DNA from: Oscheius tipulae
Lineage: Eukaryota; Nematoda; Chromadorea; Rhabditida; Rhabditidae
Reading direction: 5' to 3'
NCBI GenBank assembly: GCA_037178975.1
Contig: JASJZH010000004.1
Coordinates: 6,262,001 to 6,326,000, forward strand
DNA length: 64,000 nt
The notes below the pieces were generated by a model, which was given only the letters and a program-made list of their open reading frames with translations, was not told the origin of the DNA and did no database searches. How positions within the stretch are numbered: the first letter of the stretch is position 1; every line of letters begins with the position of its first letter. The position numbers and the translations under genes are program-made. Of this stretch, positions 45,726 through 57,099 are shown in pieces.

Positions 45726-47714
45726 ATGATCCGAAGTGACCAGAATTACAACTGTCAAGTGTGTGGCAGACCGTGGGCTCGTTTCAACTACAAGGCTGTC
45801 GTCTGCGAGTTTGTGACTCTTATTTTTCTGGATAAAAGTAGTTACCGTAAAACCTCTATTAGAAGCACCCCTCTATTATAAGCACCCCTCCAATATAAGC
45901 GCACCCAAACAGGGCGATTGAAAATTAGAAGCCCACCCTCTAATAGAAGCGCACCCTCTATTTGAAGCGCACTTGGAACAATAATGAAATTTCAGCGGTT
46001 TTTGCCTCAAATTGTTATCATTTCCTTTGTTTCTTCTCACGTTTGTTGTTTTCTATCTCCCTTTTTACTCGATTGTATTTCATTTGTATTGCTATTGTTT
46101 TAACTTCAGACGCAAAATGTCTTCTCGCAAAAGCAAAGCAGAATATTTTTGCTGTTGTCGATGGTTTGTTGCCTTGACTTGGTTATAAAATGACTCATCG
46201 AAAAATTGAAGCGCACCCTCTATTAGAAGCACACCCTCTATTATAAGCGCACTCAAACGAGGTGATTGAAAAATAGAAGCGCATGCGCTTCTAATAGAGG
46301 TTTTACGGTATTTTCAGCAACTGCCGAGTGTTCTTCTTCCGGAAAATAACCTTACACAGAAATTACCGTTGCCTGAGTGGAGACAACTGTGAGATATCGC
46401 CGCGTGAGTTTATTACTCTTACGACAAATAAGAAACTTCAGAAGTTCGAGTGAACTGTTCAGCCTGTAGATACAGACGATGTCTGGAAGCCAAGATGGAC
46501 CCTGAAGGTGAGGAAATACTCATCATAAATAATATTTGTTCAGAAGTAGGGAAGCGTTTCGATAAACGACCAATCGTGCCGGTGTTCTCGAAGAAACTTG
46601 TAAAAGTGGCCATCTCTCATCTCCACGAACCTTTAGTTGCCTACGGCTGTAAGGTCTTGCCATATGCTGAGAATGTGACTTCGGCTGTCGAGTTTGTTAG
46701 TCTCATGATCGGATTCGAAAAGTCAGATCAATTTCTGGTTGTTCATATCATCTCAGGATAACAAACAACTACACTGGATCCCCGCCAAATTCAGCAACAG
46801 CTCGTATGGATATCAGCTTGGGAGAAGCCATGAACAATCCATCTCTCTGTTGCCAAAGAGATACAGTTTGCTCGCTCTAAATTTAGACAAAAAAATCTTT
46901 TTGGGCAGCTTTTGCCGAACTAGGAAGTCTGCCTAACTTGTCTTCTACGCCATTTTGGAAGATCTTTTGTAGGACCCTCACAGCTTTCCTGGACTTCGTT
47001 AGCGGAATTGACGAAATTTATAAATTGGATCCTTTGGACAAGGTTAGACTCGTGGTTCGGTGTTAAATGAACTGTCAGATCAAAGTCTGTCAGTACAACT
47101 TGATGGATTTCATCAAATACAATCTCTGCTACTTGCAATACGTCAGTAGACGGAAGGGCTGTCCTTTTCGTGGGCCACCTAATTTTGTTCTAGACGGAGC
47201 GCCGAAAAACTTGTGAGTGTTTTGTTATTAGTGAGTACATACAAACTTCTAGCTGGAGCTCGTATCCCGAGTCGTACGGTCGTGGCCACAGAGCGATAGT
47301 GACTCTCTTCGAAGAGCTTGGCATCACTCAAGAAGAGACAATGTTCTTGAAAATAATCGGATTGCTATCAGCTCGTATTGCATCTTCTTTCTCAGTTGAA
47401 CACCTTTTTTTAGCCCCAGGCTTATCAGAAAAAGGGCAACTGTTACTCATTCAAGCAAGAGAAAGATATTCAATTTGGCTGGGAGAGTTGATCAAAGAAC
47501 GAGACACTACGGCTGCTAGAAGTCAAGTCTTGTCCAGAGTTCGAGACATTCTCGGAGTTGTTCCATTGATAAAGGTGCTCATTTATTTGGTCAACTAATG
47601 AGTTCCTAGGAAAATTCGTCTATTGGTGTACAAAAACAATTGGAAATGGTTCTCAAAGGATACGGGCACATGAAGAACCAACTCGCCTTCGATGTTCACG
47701 TCAGGAGTTATTGA
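45726..47714 (+). CDS. Nuclear hormone receptor
   Basis: Zinc-finger transcription factor of the nematode-expanded NHR family. Finger 1 is CQVCGRPWARFNYKAVVC then DNCRVFFFRK, split by a 509-nt intron (45809-46317) that contains a MITE. Finger 2 is CLSGDNCEISP then VNCSACRYRRCLEAKM. All eight zinc ligands are present; the P-box (CDNCR) is unusual compared with CEGCK. The ligand-binding domain shows MDISLGEAMNNPSL, a nematode NHR pattern, then YNLMDFIKYNLCYLQYVSR, TQEETMFLKIIGLLSA and ARSQVLSRVRDILG. It ends QLAFDVHVRSY. A TATAAAAGCAGAT box lies about 35 bases upstream of the ATG. It is convergent with the first Sre gene, the stops being about 10 bp apart. Confidence 0.88.
45845..46308. mobile_element. 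464-bp MITE in the NHR zinc-finger intron
   Basis: Terminal inverted repeats CCGTAAAACCTCTATTAGAA at the left and its complement at the right are flanked by TA on both sides (45843-45844, 46309-46310), as for Tc1/mariner/pogo-mobilised elements. Both ends also carry repeated cctctattagaagc / tataagcgcaccc subunits. The host intron without the element would be about 45 nt, the normal size here. Confidence 0.85.
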
Positions 47715-47724
47715 AGTTTGCTTA

Positions 47725-48969
47725 TTAAGCCAAAGTTTTCATCCTTCTTCTGTTATTCTGTTCTTCCACTTCTCCCCATTGCTTTTTCAGTTGAACAAAG
47801 TAGACCTCTCCCTTTTCTGGCTCTTGATGTCTTTTCTTCTTTCCGAACAAGAATGTCTTGAACAGTTCCCGCATATACGCATTGGTGGCCAGACTACCAG
47901 ATACCAAGATTGGACCATTACTAGAATCGTGTTAGGACAAACTTGTATTCTTACAGTGCCACGAGGACGTTGTAGAAAGAGTCCAACAATTGGATTACTT
48001 CTTCTCCAAAATATGTTTTAGTCGTTTCCAAAGTGGCAGCGAAGAAGGCTAGGATGGTGCCACTGTTGACCAAGATCAAAGTGATGTAGGCATTTCTCAT
48101 TATCTGAACTTTGTTCCATAGAAAAAAATGGATTTTACAGCGGCTGTCCATAGATTTTCCTGAACTTGAAACCTAAGGCTGAGAGTATAGCTATGTCTTA
48201 TGAATATGCCATTCTGATTTAGACTTTCCATGATGTGTCGGGATTTCTGGTAGGTGTAGAAAAAGAGCTGAGCTGGACAAATGATATGTTTGTAAATCCA
48301 CTCACACAAAACCCAACAGCTGTGACAAATAGTCCGAAGATGGAGAGGAAGAACCACGAAAACCATTCTAGAGTAAGGTTCGGCGAAAATCTACAAAAAA
48401 AAACTACCGAATGTGTAGATGGAGCTGCATATGGCCGAATACGGTATAGCTACAGAAGTCAACAAAAGTGAGATCCAAAGCCGAGGTTGTCTCTCGTAGT
48501 CCCGAATATAATGCAGGGCAAATGCTCGTTCTATTGCGATCCAAAACAATCTGAATCAAGTTTTTTTTTTAAATTCAGAGAAAGACGCACGCTGATAAAA
48601 CTAGCGAGTAGAAGTAGCCTCTGATCCACGAGCAGACTACCACATTCGTGTGGAATTCCGGTACTTCACAAGTGTTGTTCACGTAGCACGGATTTATTAT
48701 TGCCGGATACAAGATTCCACTTTCGAATCCGATCAAGACTGTTCGACTGATCAGGGACGGGTAGTACATGGAGACCCCAGTTATTAGTAAGACCTGGAAG
48801 TGCTTGGACGTTATGAGCAGCATACCTTGACATTGAGGTGTACTTTGATGGTGGGGATGAATCGAATGACTACTGTGATAAGCACAAAGTTGACGCAGAT
48901 CAGTAGAAGTTCCAGAATGAACCAGAAGGTCAAAGCTTCAGGCTTTACAGGATTGTTGAAGAATAACAT
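47725..48969 (-). CDS. Sre-type chemoreceptor, reversed member of the array
   Basis: Predicted sensory GPCR of the Sre family on the opposite strand to the rest of the array. It starts MLFFNNPVKPEALTFWFILE; TM1 ends IKVHLNVK. The second exon gives YYPSLISRTVLIGFESGILY and a Cys-containing loop. The third block contains the ER-type TM3 end followed by a DYE region (48460-48540). The LSLRFQVQENLW signature is at about 48160. TM6 is NAYITLILVNSGTILAFFAA, then the tail VYFVQLKKQWGEVEEQ, ending MKTLA. It lies 10 bp from the NHR stop, tail to tail. All exons appear intact, although I did not resolve every junction. Confidence 0.8.
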
Positions 48970-49667
48970 CTCTTAGCAAGTACGGAGCTTTTTCAATCGG
49001 CTTCTGAAACTGGAAACAGGTGAAGATTAAGAAGCTCTAATTACCCGGTAGTGGAAACGTCAGATTGGATTTTCAGCTTGTCTGAATTAGAGACCAGTAA
49101 GTCCCCGACTACCTTACCACAATGTGTCGTGTTCCGAAGAGAAGACGAGAGAAGGTGAGAGTAGCTCGGACGAGCAGGACAAAACAACAAAGAGAAGGGT
49201 ATCAGACAATCTTTCAGCTAGCAATTGACTTTTTGTATTGGATGTCGGTAATGTTTGACGATAAACGATTCGTTTTCTTCTGTGCAATAATTTAGGACGA
49301 GTACGTAACTCTTAAAACAATGTCTCGATCATTGTAAATCTACAATTTGGAATTGTAGGCTAAAAAGGTTACGAAGATCTATGCCAATGTCCAGGTCCTA
49401 ACCCGCAATTTCAGGTATGTACGTTGCAAGGGTGCCCCTTTTAAGCCTAGCACAAACATTTTCGAACCTTTTCCATCTCTCGTATGCTTTAAACTTTTTC
49501 TTTTCAACAACATGACCTTTATTACCAGGAAGTTGAGTGAGATTTGATTTTTTAGCTATGACGTTGAGCCTTCCAACCGTTCAATTACCTCGAACAATCT
49601 GAACTCTATTCGCGTTGAATATTTAAAATTTTTGCCCTCTTGCAGTTCTATTCAAATTGAAGACAAA
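48970..49667. promoter_or_regulatory. Bidirectional intergenic region between divergent Sre genes
   Basis: About 700 bp between two divergently transcribed Sre genes. The right end has tttgccctcttgcag (49631-49645), a strong trans-splice-type acceptor 23 bases before the next ATG. No gene recognised. Confidence 0.45.
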
Positions 49668-50995
49668 ATGAAGCTGTTCTACATCGACCCAATTGATTTA
49701 TCGTCATTAAAATCATGGTTCATCTTCGAGATTGTCTTGCTCGGTTCGAATGTATTCTTGGTAATTGGCCTCATCTTGTATGTTCCGACCATTAGGGTAC
49801 ACATTAATGTCAAGGTTGGTCCCTTTTGAACGACCACAGAAAAAATTCAGATCTTGCTCATAGTCGGCATCCTCATTTATGTCCCATCCCTCGCGACTCG
49901 CTCTGTCATACTCGGATTTCAATCGGGATACATTCAGCCTGCGACTACCAATAACTGTTCTCGTTTTGTTCCAAACTGTGTACCAGAGTACAATAACCTG
50001 ATAGTGTTCTCTTCTTGGTACAGATGCTTTTCCTTCGCCGTCATCTTGTCCTCGTAAGTCAGTACTGTGTGTTTCTCAAACAACTTCAAGATTGTTCTCC
50101 TTTTCTCTTGAGCGTGCCTTCGCCATGCACTATCTGCCCGACTACGAGAAGAAACAACGTCTTTGGATTGCTGCCTTTCTCACAGTCCTGGCCCTGGTCA
50201 TGTGTTCCATCTGCACAACTCTTTTCATTTTTGGTACGTTCAGGCGTATGTTTTTGCTCAATCAACCACTAATGAATCTCATCGACCATGCTGAAAAATT
50301 GAATATTGAATAACCAAGAACAAAGCACGGGAAAGAAGAAGAAAGAAACAAAGATGTTCCAGAAATCGTTCCGTCCCTCGCTATGGTCCTGCTGGGTCTC
50401 TTCGTCGCTTTCTTCGGAACATGGGTGAGCAAATGTCTTTTCAAAACGCTGACAGTTTTCAGCTGTTTCACAGAAACTACAACAGATCACACGTCATTTT
50501 GGACAGTTTGACCCACGACGGAAAACTCCCCGAATACAAATACACCTTGAGTATACGGTTTCAGGTAGAAGAGAACATTTGGTGCGCGAAGGTGAGAACA
50601 CAGATATCTCGAAAGAATATTCTTCAGACTCTCCGTTCGTTTTACTACCTAGTCACTGTTCTGAATATCTACACAGTTGGCGCCTTCCTGTCAGCAACTC
50701 TTGAGATATCTAAGGAGTACTTCGGGGAGCCGACCACTCAAATTCTCGACTGTTCCTACAATGTTGTCGTAGCACTGTACGTTTTAAAAAAAGAAACATG
50801 ATTTGTTGCAGAAATCCTCCCCTGATCACACTATTCTGGATGGTTTACAAAAAATCTTCGTCCTTCGTACATGCTTGGATCACGAAGAAGAACAAAATCC
50901 TCGCGGTCGAGGAGGGACAACTGTACTTCGACCAGCTTAGGACTCAATGGGAGAGCCAGATCCTCGAGCTCAGTGCCGCACAGAAGAAACATTGA
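49668..50995 (+). CDS. Sre-type chemoreceptor, array gene A
   Basis: It starts MKLFYIDPIDLSSLKSWF, the FYI-P opening shared by most of the array. TM1 ends TIRVHINVK. Exon 2 is YVPSLATRSVILGFQSGYIQ with Cys and Asn in the loop. TM3 ends SLERAFAMHYLPDYEKKQR, the Sre ER..A..Y..DYE signature. The third loop has YTLSIRFQVEENIWCAK. TM6 is SFYYLVTVLNIYTVGAFLSA. The TM7/tail has QLYFDQLRTQWES, ending ELSAAQKKH. Introns are 35-50 nt with intact frames throughout. The protein is predicted to be ciliary in sensory neurons. Confidence 0.86.
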
Positions 50996-51323
50996 ATATT
51001 GCTTATGTACCACAACATTACGGACAGTTGCGTATCACAATGATGCCGGATAAATCCCTATGTTTGACTGTCTTCATGATCCTACCGTTACAATTGTCAA
51101 AAGACGTGTGGACTTTTTCCTTGACAGTTTGAGCTTCAAGTTGATGAGAGTCGGACAGTTCAAGATGCAAAAGGTCTGCTCCGTCAGAAGTGATAGGGAC
51201 TGATTCTTCTACATGCTCAGATTCTTCAGATTGATCTAGAGATTAAACGCCGAATGTCTGTGAGCTTTCCACCTGCTCTTAAAATCATAATGAATTGTCC
51301 GGCAAGATCTTGAAGCACACGTG

Positions 51324-52572
51324 ATGCTTCTGTACGTTCACTTTTCAAATACGGGGAAACTACTGTATTGGTTCACTGTCGAGCTCATCATCCTTGTTTT
51401 CAACGTGTTCCTACTCGCAGCTTTTGTTCTTTTTGTTCCGAAAGTTCGTGTACACATCAACGTCAAGGTAGGTAGAGAAAATACATCTTAAAAGCTGAAT
51501 GAGGTTATTGTAACGATGGGAGCGCTGTTCTACTTTCCTTGTATGTTTGGCAGAATGACCATCATGTGCTACGAGATTGGAATATTGTATCCGAGTCTGA
51601 TTCGACCGTGTAACGGAACAAGCTGCGTCCTCTCTCACAACCCGGTCATCATTATGGCTTCCTGTTTTCGAACTTTATTCTTTGCTATTCTGTTATCGAG
51701 GTGATTAGTTACAAATGTGAAAGTAAAGACAGGTCCCGCTTACAGTCTTCTGTGGATGGCTCTCGAACGTGTCGCCGCTTTGTATTTCATTCGAGACTAC
51801 GAAAAGAATCGTAGAATTCATGTGTCTGTGATTATTTGTTTTGTAGCAGCAGTTGTTTGTTTCGTATTTACCGCAGTTTTCACCTTCGGCAAGTTGCAAA
51901 CGTCATTAGACCATAGCGTTTTAAGAGCTCACTCCTTTCGTACCGTTGGTAATCTTTGGGCTGCTACTGACTCTGGTTGGAATCCTAGTGAGTCCAGCGA
52001 CATTGAAGCACACTTTATGAACACAGATTTACGTAAACACGTACAAAAAGTCAAAAGAAACTTTTGAAAGCTTGGGAAGGACTGGATGCAACACGCACGA
52101 GTATAGCCTCAGCATACGGTTTCAAGTCGAGGAAAACCTCTGGTGTGCTGAAGTAAGTTGTACATTTTACCCACGTACCTCTTTGTTCAGATTCTCCGAA
52201 ACTTGTTTGTCATCATCACAGGCATTAATGTAGTCACTGTCGGAGTGTTCTTTCTATCCAGCCTAAAAGAAGCCAAGAACTTCTTTGGAGAAGAAACGAC
52301 AGAACTACTCGACTGTGGCTATAACATGCTCGTTGCTTTGTAAGTTTTTCTCTTCTAAAGACCAACTCTACTGTTAAAGAAACGGGCCGATCATAATAAT
52401 AGGTTGGGTGACTTACAACAGGTACTTGTCGGACAACTGGAAGAAAGTCTACTTTGGAGGAAACAAAGTTCACACACTTGACGAAGTGGACACCTACTTC
52501 GATCAACTCAAGAAGCAATGGGAACTAGACGAAGAAAGTATAAAAAGGAGCAAGAAGAGCAGATTGAAATAA
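51324..52572 (+). CDS. Sre-type chemoreceptor, array gene B
   Basis: It starts MLLYVHFSNTGKLLYWFTVE with TM1 ending PKVRVHINVK. The exon-2 loop has Cys pairs (PCNGTSCVLSHN). TM3 ends MALERVAALYFIRDYEKNRR. TM5 LTPFVPLVIFGLLLTLVGIL is recovered by removing an intron at about 51895-51930. The signature YSLSIRFQVEENLWCAE is intact. The C-terminus reads GWVTYNRYLSDNWKKVYFGG and then the DTYFDQLKKQWEL motif, ending KKSRLK. No lesion found. The closest relative inside the window is the gutted copy immediately downstream. Confidence 0.85.
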
Positions 52573-52655
52573 AGATACTGTAACTTGAAATCAGGTTGGA
52601 GGCAACCCTTACTTTTCGGTTTTCTTCAAGTTTATTCTCTCCTTCACATTTCCAG

Positions 52656-53270
52656 AGAACTGGCAATTCCATTTCCTCGCAACATACATCTAGTTTTTCG
52701 TTCTTTCTAGAATCCAGAAGCCAGACAAATGGTTTTTGGACATACAATTCCACGATTATCTTGTCTTCCTGGATATGTCTCCAGTTCTTCGGTATCAGCT
52801 TGAGTAGATTAATTGTTTATACAGCGCAAATATTCAGCCCATTGTGGCTCTCAATAGAACGTCTCTTTGCCCTGTACTTCATCAGAGATTACGAGCAACG
52901 GAGAAGAATCTGGATTGTAGTTCTACTATCTATAGGGGCTCCATCAGCCGCTATTTTCACTACGGCACATACTTTTGGTACGTGAATGCATATCCTCCTT
53001 TTGATCATACCGAGCAACATCGGCAATGAACTGAAACAGACAAACTAAATTACTTTAGACGTTATCCACCCTTTTCTAGTTCTTTTTGGAGGTTTGACTA
53101 CATTGATGGGGCTAATTGTAAGTTTTAATCCCTTGTCTGATCTCATGCTGTAAGTTTGAGTTGAGCCAGATGACTTTCAACATTCAGAAATGATCGGTGG
53201 CTGGGTAACACACAACAAGCATATATCAGACAACTGGAAGAAATTGATCTGGATACGACCACAAATATAG
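52656..53270 (+). pseudogene. Sre-type pseudogene, array gene C
   Basis: Recognisable pieces in order: the extracellular-loop/TM3 start (NSTIILSSWICLQFFGISLS), SIERLFALYFIRDYEQRRR with the Sre signature, TM4 IVVLLSIGAPSAAIF, part of TM5 (DVIHPFLVLFGGLTTLMG), then a jump to the tail GGWVTHNKHISDNWKKLIW, ending in a stop after RPQI. TM1-TM2, TM6, the LSLRFQ..EN block and the YF..L..QW motif are missing. The tail matches gene B most closely. Internal deletion and loss of the first exon make it non-functional. Confidence 0.8.
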
Positions 53271-53500
53271 GCTACCAAACGAAACTACTGATCGTATGGA
53301 ACAGTTGGATGGTTGTCTCTCAATTTACTTTTTCTATACTGCTTTACCATTGGAAAATCTGAAAGCAACATTCAGCTGCTCAATAACTTTCCATAAAATA
53401 ATTGATAGTTCAAGAAAAGCTTACATATTCGATGTCTTAATAACATATTTGTACAACAGATTGGGTTCAACTCCCCTCCCCACTATTCTTCCTGCTAAAT

Positions 53501-54682
53501 ATGATGCAACTTTTCTACAATCCTCCCCAGAACCCGGAAAAGTTCACGGTCTGGTACACTATCGAACTCTTCTGCATGTGCTGTGACGTCGTCTTGGGAG
53601 GATTGATGCTGATTTTGGTGCGTCGATTGAAGATTCATAAGAACGTTAAGGTGAATTCCAAGCTTATGGGCCTCCATTTTTCAGATACTGGGACTGTGCT
53701 TGGTAGGCTCAATGGGGCCAGGAGTATGGTGTCGAGCTGTTATTATTGGCTACGAAACTGGCTATTTGGATTCCCCAATAATTCCAAATTGCACTTATTG
53801 TTTTGGTACCGAATACCATCCTCTCCTACTCTTTGCCTCCTGGCAAAGATGTAGTCTATTCGCTCTTGGTGGATCTTCGTAAGTCAGCTGCTCTCTTGAT
53901 TTCCACAATTCACAGAACACTCTGGTTTGCGTTGGAACGATGTTTTGCCCTATACTACATAAGGGATTACGAGAACAAACCGCGACACTGGGTAGCCTTT
54001 CTGATTCTGAACGTCGCCACGTGTACTACCAGCTTCGCGTCGTTCATTTACACTATTGGTAGGAAGAGGAGGGCAAAGAAATTATAAACACATTAAGGCT
54101 GGATAGATTGGCTGTATATGGGATCATTCACAGCTGTCGTTGGATTCCTCGGAGTTTTCGTAGGGTTACCGTAAAAAGCAAATATCTTTCAGTTGTTTTT
54201 GGTTATCTACCACAAGACAAAGAAAATTTTAAAGGCTGTGAACGGTATCCTTCTACCGTCGAAACACGACTATACTCTCAGCCTACGCTTTCAGATTGAA
54301 GAGAACCTGTGGAGTCTAAAAGTTAGTTGATGGACTCTTGAAGGATATCGCAATTCAGATAATTAGGAACTTTTATATGATAGCATTAGTTATCTTCAGC
54401 TACATATTCACCTTCTTCATCCTGTCCAACACACAGTACTTGGATCAGGAGATGAAACAGTACTTTGACAGGTTTTTCAACTTGTCTATCGTAATGTGTG
54501 TACTTCTGTTTCTAGCTAATGAAAAAAAGCTGTTCAGAAACGGGCCGATGTTTGCTATTGGAGCTCTGGCGAATGATCACTTAAAAGATATTATGCGGAA
54601 AACTATTTGTGGAAAGAAGAAGAAAGCAGAGTCAAACAAACCGCCAGATGACGGAGATCGATTTACTTCCAGCAGCTTATGA
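53501..54682 (+). CDS. Sre-type chemoreceptor, array gene D, frameshifted tail
   Basis: It starts MMQLFYNPPQNPEKFTVWYT. TM1 ends RRLKIHKNVK. TM2 is ILGLCLVGSMGPGVWCRAVI. TM3 ends FALERCFALYYIRDYENKPR, and the third-loop signature is YTLSLRFQIEENLW. TM6 is NFYMIALVIFSYIFTFFILS. After KPPDDGD the literal frame ends at 54682. One base further over, 54660-54762 encodes IYFQQLMNQWDQPLNERENV, the tail motif found in the other array genes. The indel lies at about 54656-54661. The receptor body is intact; only the last 34 or so residues would be lost. Sequencing error cannot be excluded. Confidence 0.78.
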
Positions 54683-54989
54683 ACCAATGGGATCAACCTC
54701 TCAACGAACGGGAAAATGTGCAACGGAAGATTGGGAAGAAGAAAGTATTCTTGAGGAAATGAATATATTTGTTTGATTATTTTAATTCTGTGCGAGACGT
54801 AGTCTGTTCCCGTATGCCTTGGTAAAAAGTTGTCTGACACGTACCCTCATCAGCCAGATTGTTTTCCTCTCGACCATCTCGCTTTCCAGGCTGGTCAATT
54901 GAACATTTCATTTCAGCATTTCACGTTCAGCTGCTATTTTCAGCTGCTCTCATCAATTCCCTTCTTTCAGTTAGGTAGCTGATTTTTCG

Positions 54990-56244
54990 ATGGAATTTAA
55001 AGTCTTCTACTATCCTCCAATTCAGCCAGAGAAAATGTTATATTTGTACATTTTGGAAGGAATTCTAATGCTTATGAATGGATGCTTTGTTTTGATCGTC
55101 TTCCCTTTTGTGCACCACATCAGGATTCACCCCAATTTGAAGGTAGAGCTAGGCGTTCCCCCTTGATTTTGAATCCAGATCATGTTTGTTGGCGCCTTGT
55201 TCATAATGGGACCAGGAGTGATGGCCAGAATCGTCATTCTGCTCTATCAAATGAATGTCCTAAAACCAGGAATAATCGAGAATTGTGATTTCTGCCTGGG
55301 AACCAACTATAGTCCTGTAATTCTACTTTGCTCGTGGCTGAGGGGCACACTTTTTGCATTTGGGATCACGGGGTGAATGAATGGCTGATTGAATACAAAT
55401 GAGTCCTAGGCTTCTCTGGTTTTCTCTTGAGAGGACCTACGCACTGTATTACATTCGCGATTATGAAAATAAACCACGGTTTTGGATTTCTGCCTTCTTA
55501 CTCTATGTCGCCACTTGCACAACATATTTATCGTCTCTTGTCTACATGATTAGTAGGTTAACTTTGCACATTATTTGTCGAAGCTTCTAGATATTATTCC
55601 ATCTCTTACCCTTGCTATCGTAGCTGCTCTCGTCACTTTGTTTGGACCACTGGTGAGATCTACCCTTCCCAAAACATTTGTTCAGTTGTTCGTCTTTAAC
55701 TACAAGAGATCCAAAAGAATCCGAGACATTGTCAGCGACAACCACGTGCCGGGGTCGAAGCACGATTACACTTTGAGCTTACGGTTCCAGATTGAAGAGA
55801 ATTTGTGGTGCGCCAAGGTATTCTCTGTTCGGAACTGTCTAAAGATTATAACAATTCAGATCATGGTGACATTTTACACCACAGCTCTCATTGCCTTCAG
55901 TTACGTCGGAGTGGTCTTCTTCCTCGCTTACTCCGACATTACAGTCGCGTATTTCAACCCTGAGACTATTCAATATTTGGATGCGGCGTTCAATATTCTT
56001 GTTCTGGCGTAAGTTTGCTCCTTTTTTTTTAGGTTGATTGCAGCTCAGAAATGGTCCCATTATTGCTATTGGGGCGATGCTGTACAACGAGTTCGTGAGG
56101 AAGACGTTGAGGGAGATGTTTAAAAGAAAAGAGAAAGTTGTACCCACAAAGGACGACGGAGAGCAGTATTTTGTACAACTGAGGAACCAGTGGGAGCAGC
56201 CATTTGTGGAAAGAGAAAGAACGGCTCGTTCAAAACGAAGATGA
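54990..56244 (+). CDS. Sre-type chemoreceptor, array gene E
   Basis: It starts MEFKVFYYPPIQPEKMLYLY, with TM1 ending HHIRIHPNLK. TM2 is IMFVGALFIMGPGVMARIVI, sharing MGPGV with gene D, its likely nearest paralogue. TM3 ends FSLERTYALYYIRDYENKPR. The third-loop signature YTLSLRFQIEENLWCAK is preceded by FVFNYKRSKRIRDIVSDN. TM6 is TTALIAFSYVGVVFFLAY. The tail has DDGEQYFVQLRNQWEQP and ends RSKRR. All junctions keep frame. A degraded copy of its last exon lies about 0.9 kb downstream at 57.1 kb. Confidence 0.86.
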
Positions 56245-56414
56245 ACTTTTTATTTTAAGTCTCAACATCAATTGCAATAGAAATTGTTTTATAATTGAAT
56301 TCCTCTATTATCAACGCGACCAGTGAGAATGTTCAACTATTAGAAACCAAAAAATAACATAAACGAGTCACAGACGAACTCTTTGTTTCTTCATTTTTCT
56401 TCGTTTCCCTTCTG

Positions 56415-56673
56415 CTATTTGGGCACGGCTCTCTTGGCTACAATTACCGTGCTCTGCAGCTGATTCTTCTCCTGGATGTCTACCTGCTCGGTCAGGGCGA
56501 AAAGCTCGCGAATCTGCTCGCTGTCGTAGTGCGGCGGGGTTTAGCCTGGCTCTGAGTCTTGGAGCAGCCCTCCACAATGCGTCGCCACTAACCATGTACT
56601 CTCCATTGGAGATCTTGTTCGTTCGATTGTTCAAGAAGGGCGTCGTGTAGGAGAAGAGCAGATTGTCGGCCAT
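56415..56673 (-). pseudogene. Small minus-strand gene, frame-disrupted at a C-run
   Basis: It starts MADNLLFSYTTPFLNNRTNK and ISNGEYM, then a GT-AG intron of about 40 nt ending ctcag. The second exon opens SQAKP and then, one base out of phase, continues HYDSEQIRELFALTEQVDIQ and on to a stop at 56415-56417. Codon choice in that second part is strongly coding-like. The phase change falls in a CCCC run near 56535, where one extra C would join the parts. Either a sequencing/assembly error or a recent lesion; the family is not recognised. Confidence 0.45.
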
Positions 56674-57099
56674 CTTCTGCCAGAAGCTGCTACTGAAGAC
56701 GATTGTTTGGAACTTCCTAGTTCGCTTAATTTACAGCTTTCATTTGTGCTCCCGTTTGTGTATGTTAGCCAATTAGTGCGGCAAGTAGATCAAGTAGATT
56801 CAGCTTGGGTCGTCTACTACGGCTTCGCCGTCCCTTAGTCTTAGCTTAACATTGACAACAGGCGGCTGCGCCGCTTCTCCAATAGCCTAATCTCCCAAGT
56901 TTCCCCAAAAGCTGTCTTGTCAACTTAATTCTTGACATGCCATGATTCCCAGCTTTTTGCTCGTGGTGACGTTCAGACACAACACTGCACTTTAGTAGTA
57001 GAGAGATAAACCAAACAACAAACGATCACAACTGTGACTTGGGCTCCAAGGGACGTAAGCTATCATTGTGTGCTTCAAACAATCAGTTGGCGATTGTTT
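56674..57099. repeat. Intergenic with dispersed hairpin repeat, copy 2
   Basis: 56820-56905 matches the 18845 repeat: an acggcttcgccgt hairpin, cccttagtcttagctta, and ggcggctgcgccgc. The rest of the stretch holds nothing recognised. Confidence 0.55.

Noticed and set aside
53296-53586. 96-codon plus-strand open frame before array gene D
   Set aside because: Overlaps the D start in another frame and has no receptor-like features.
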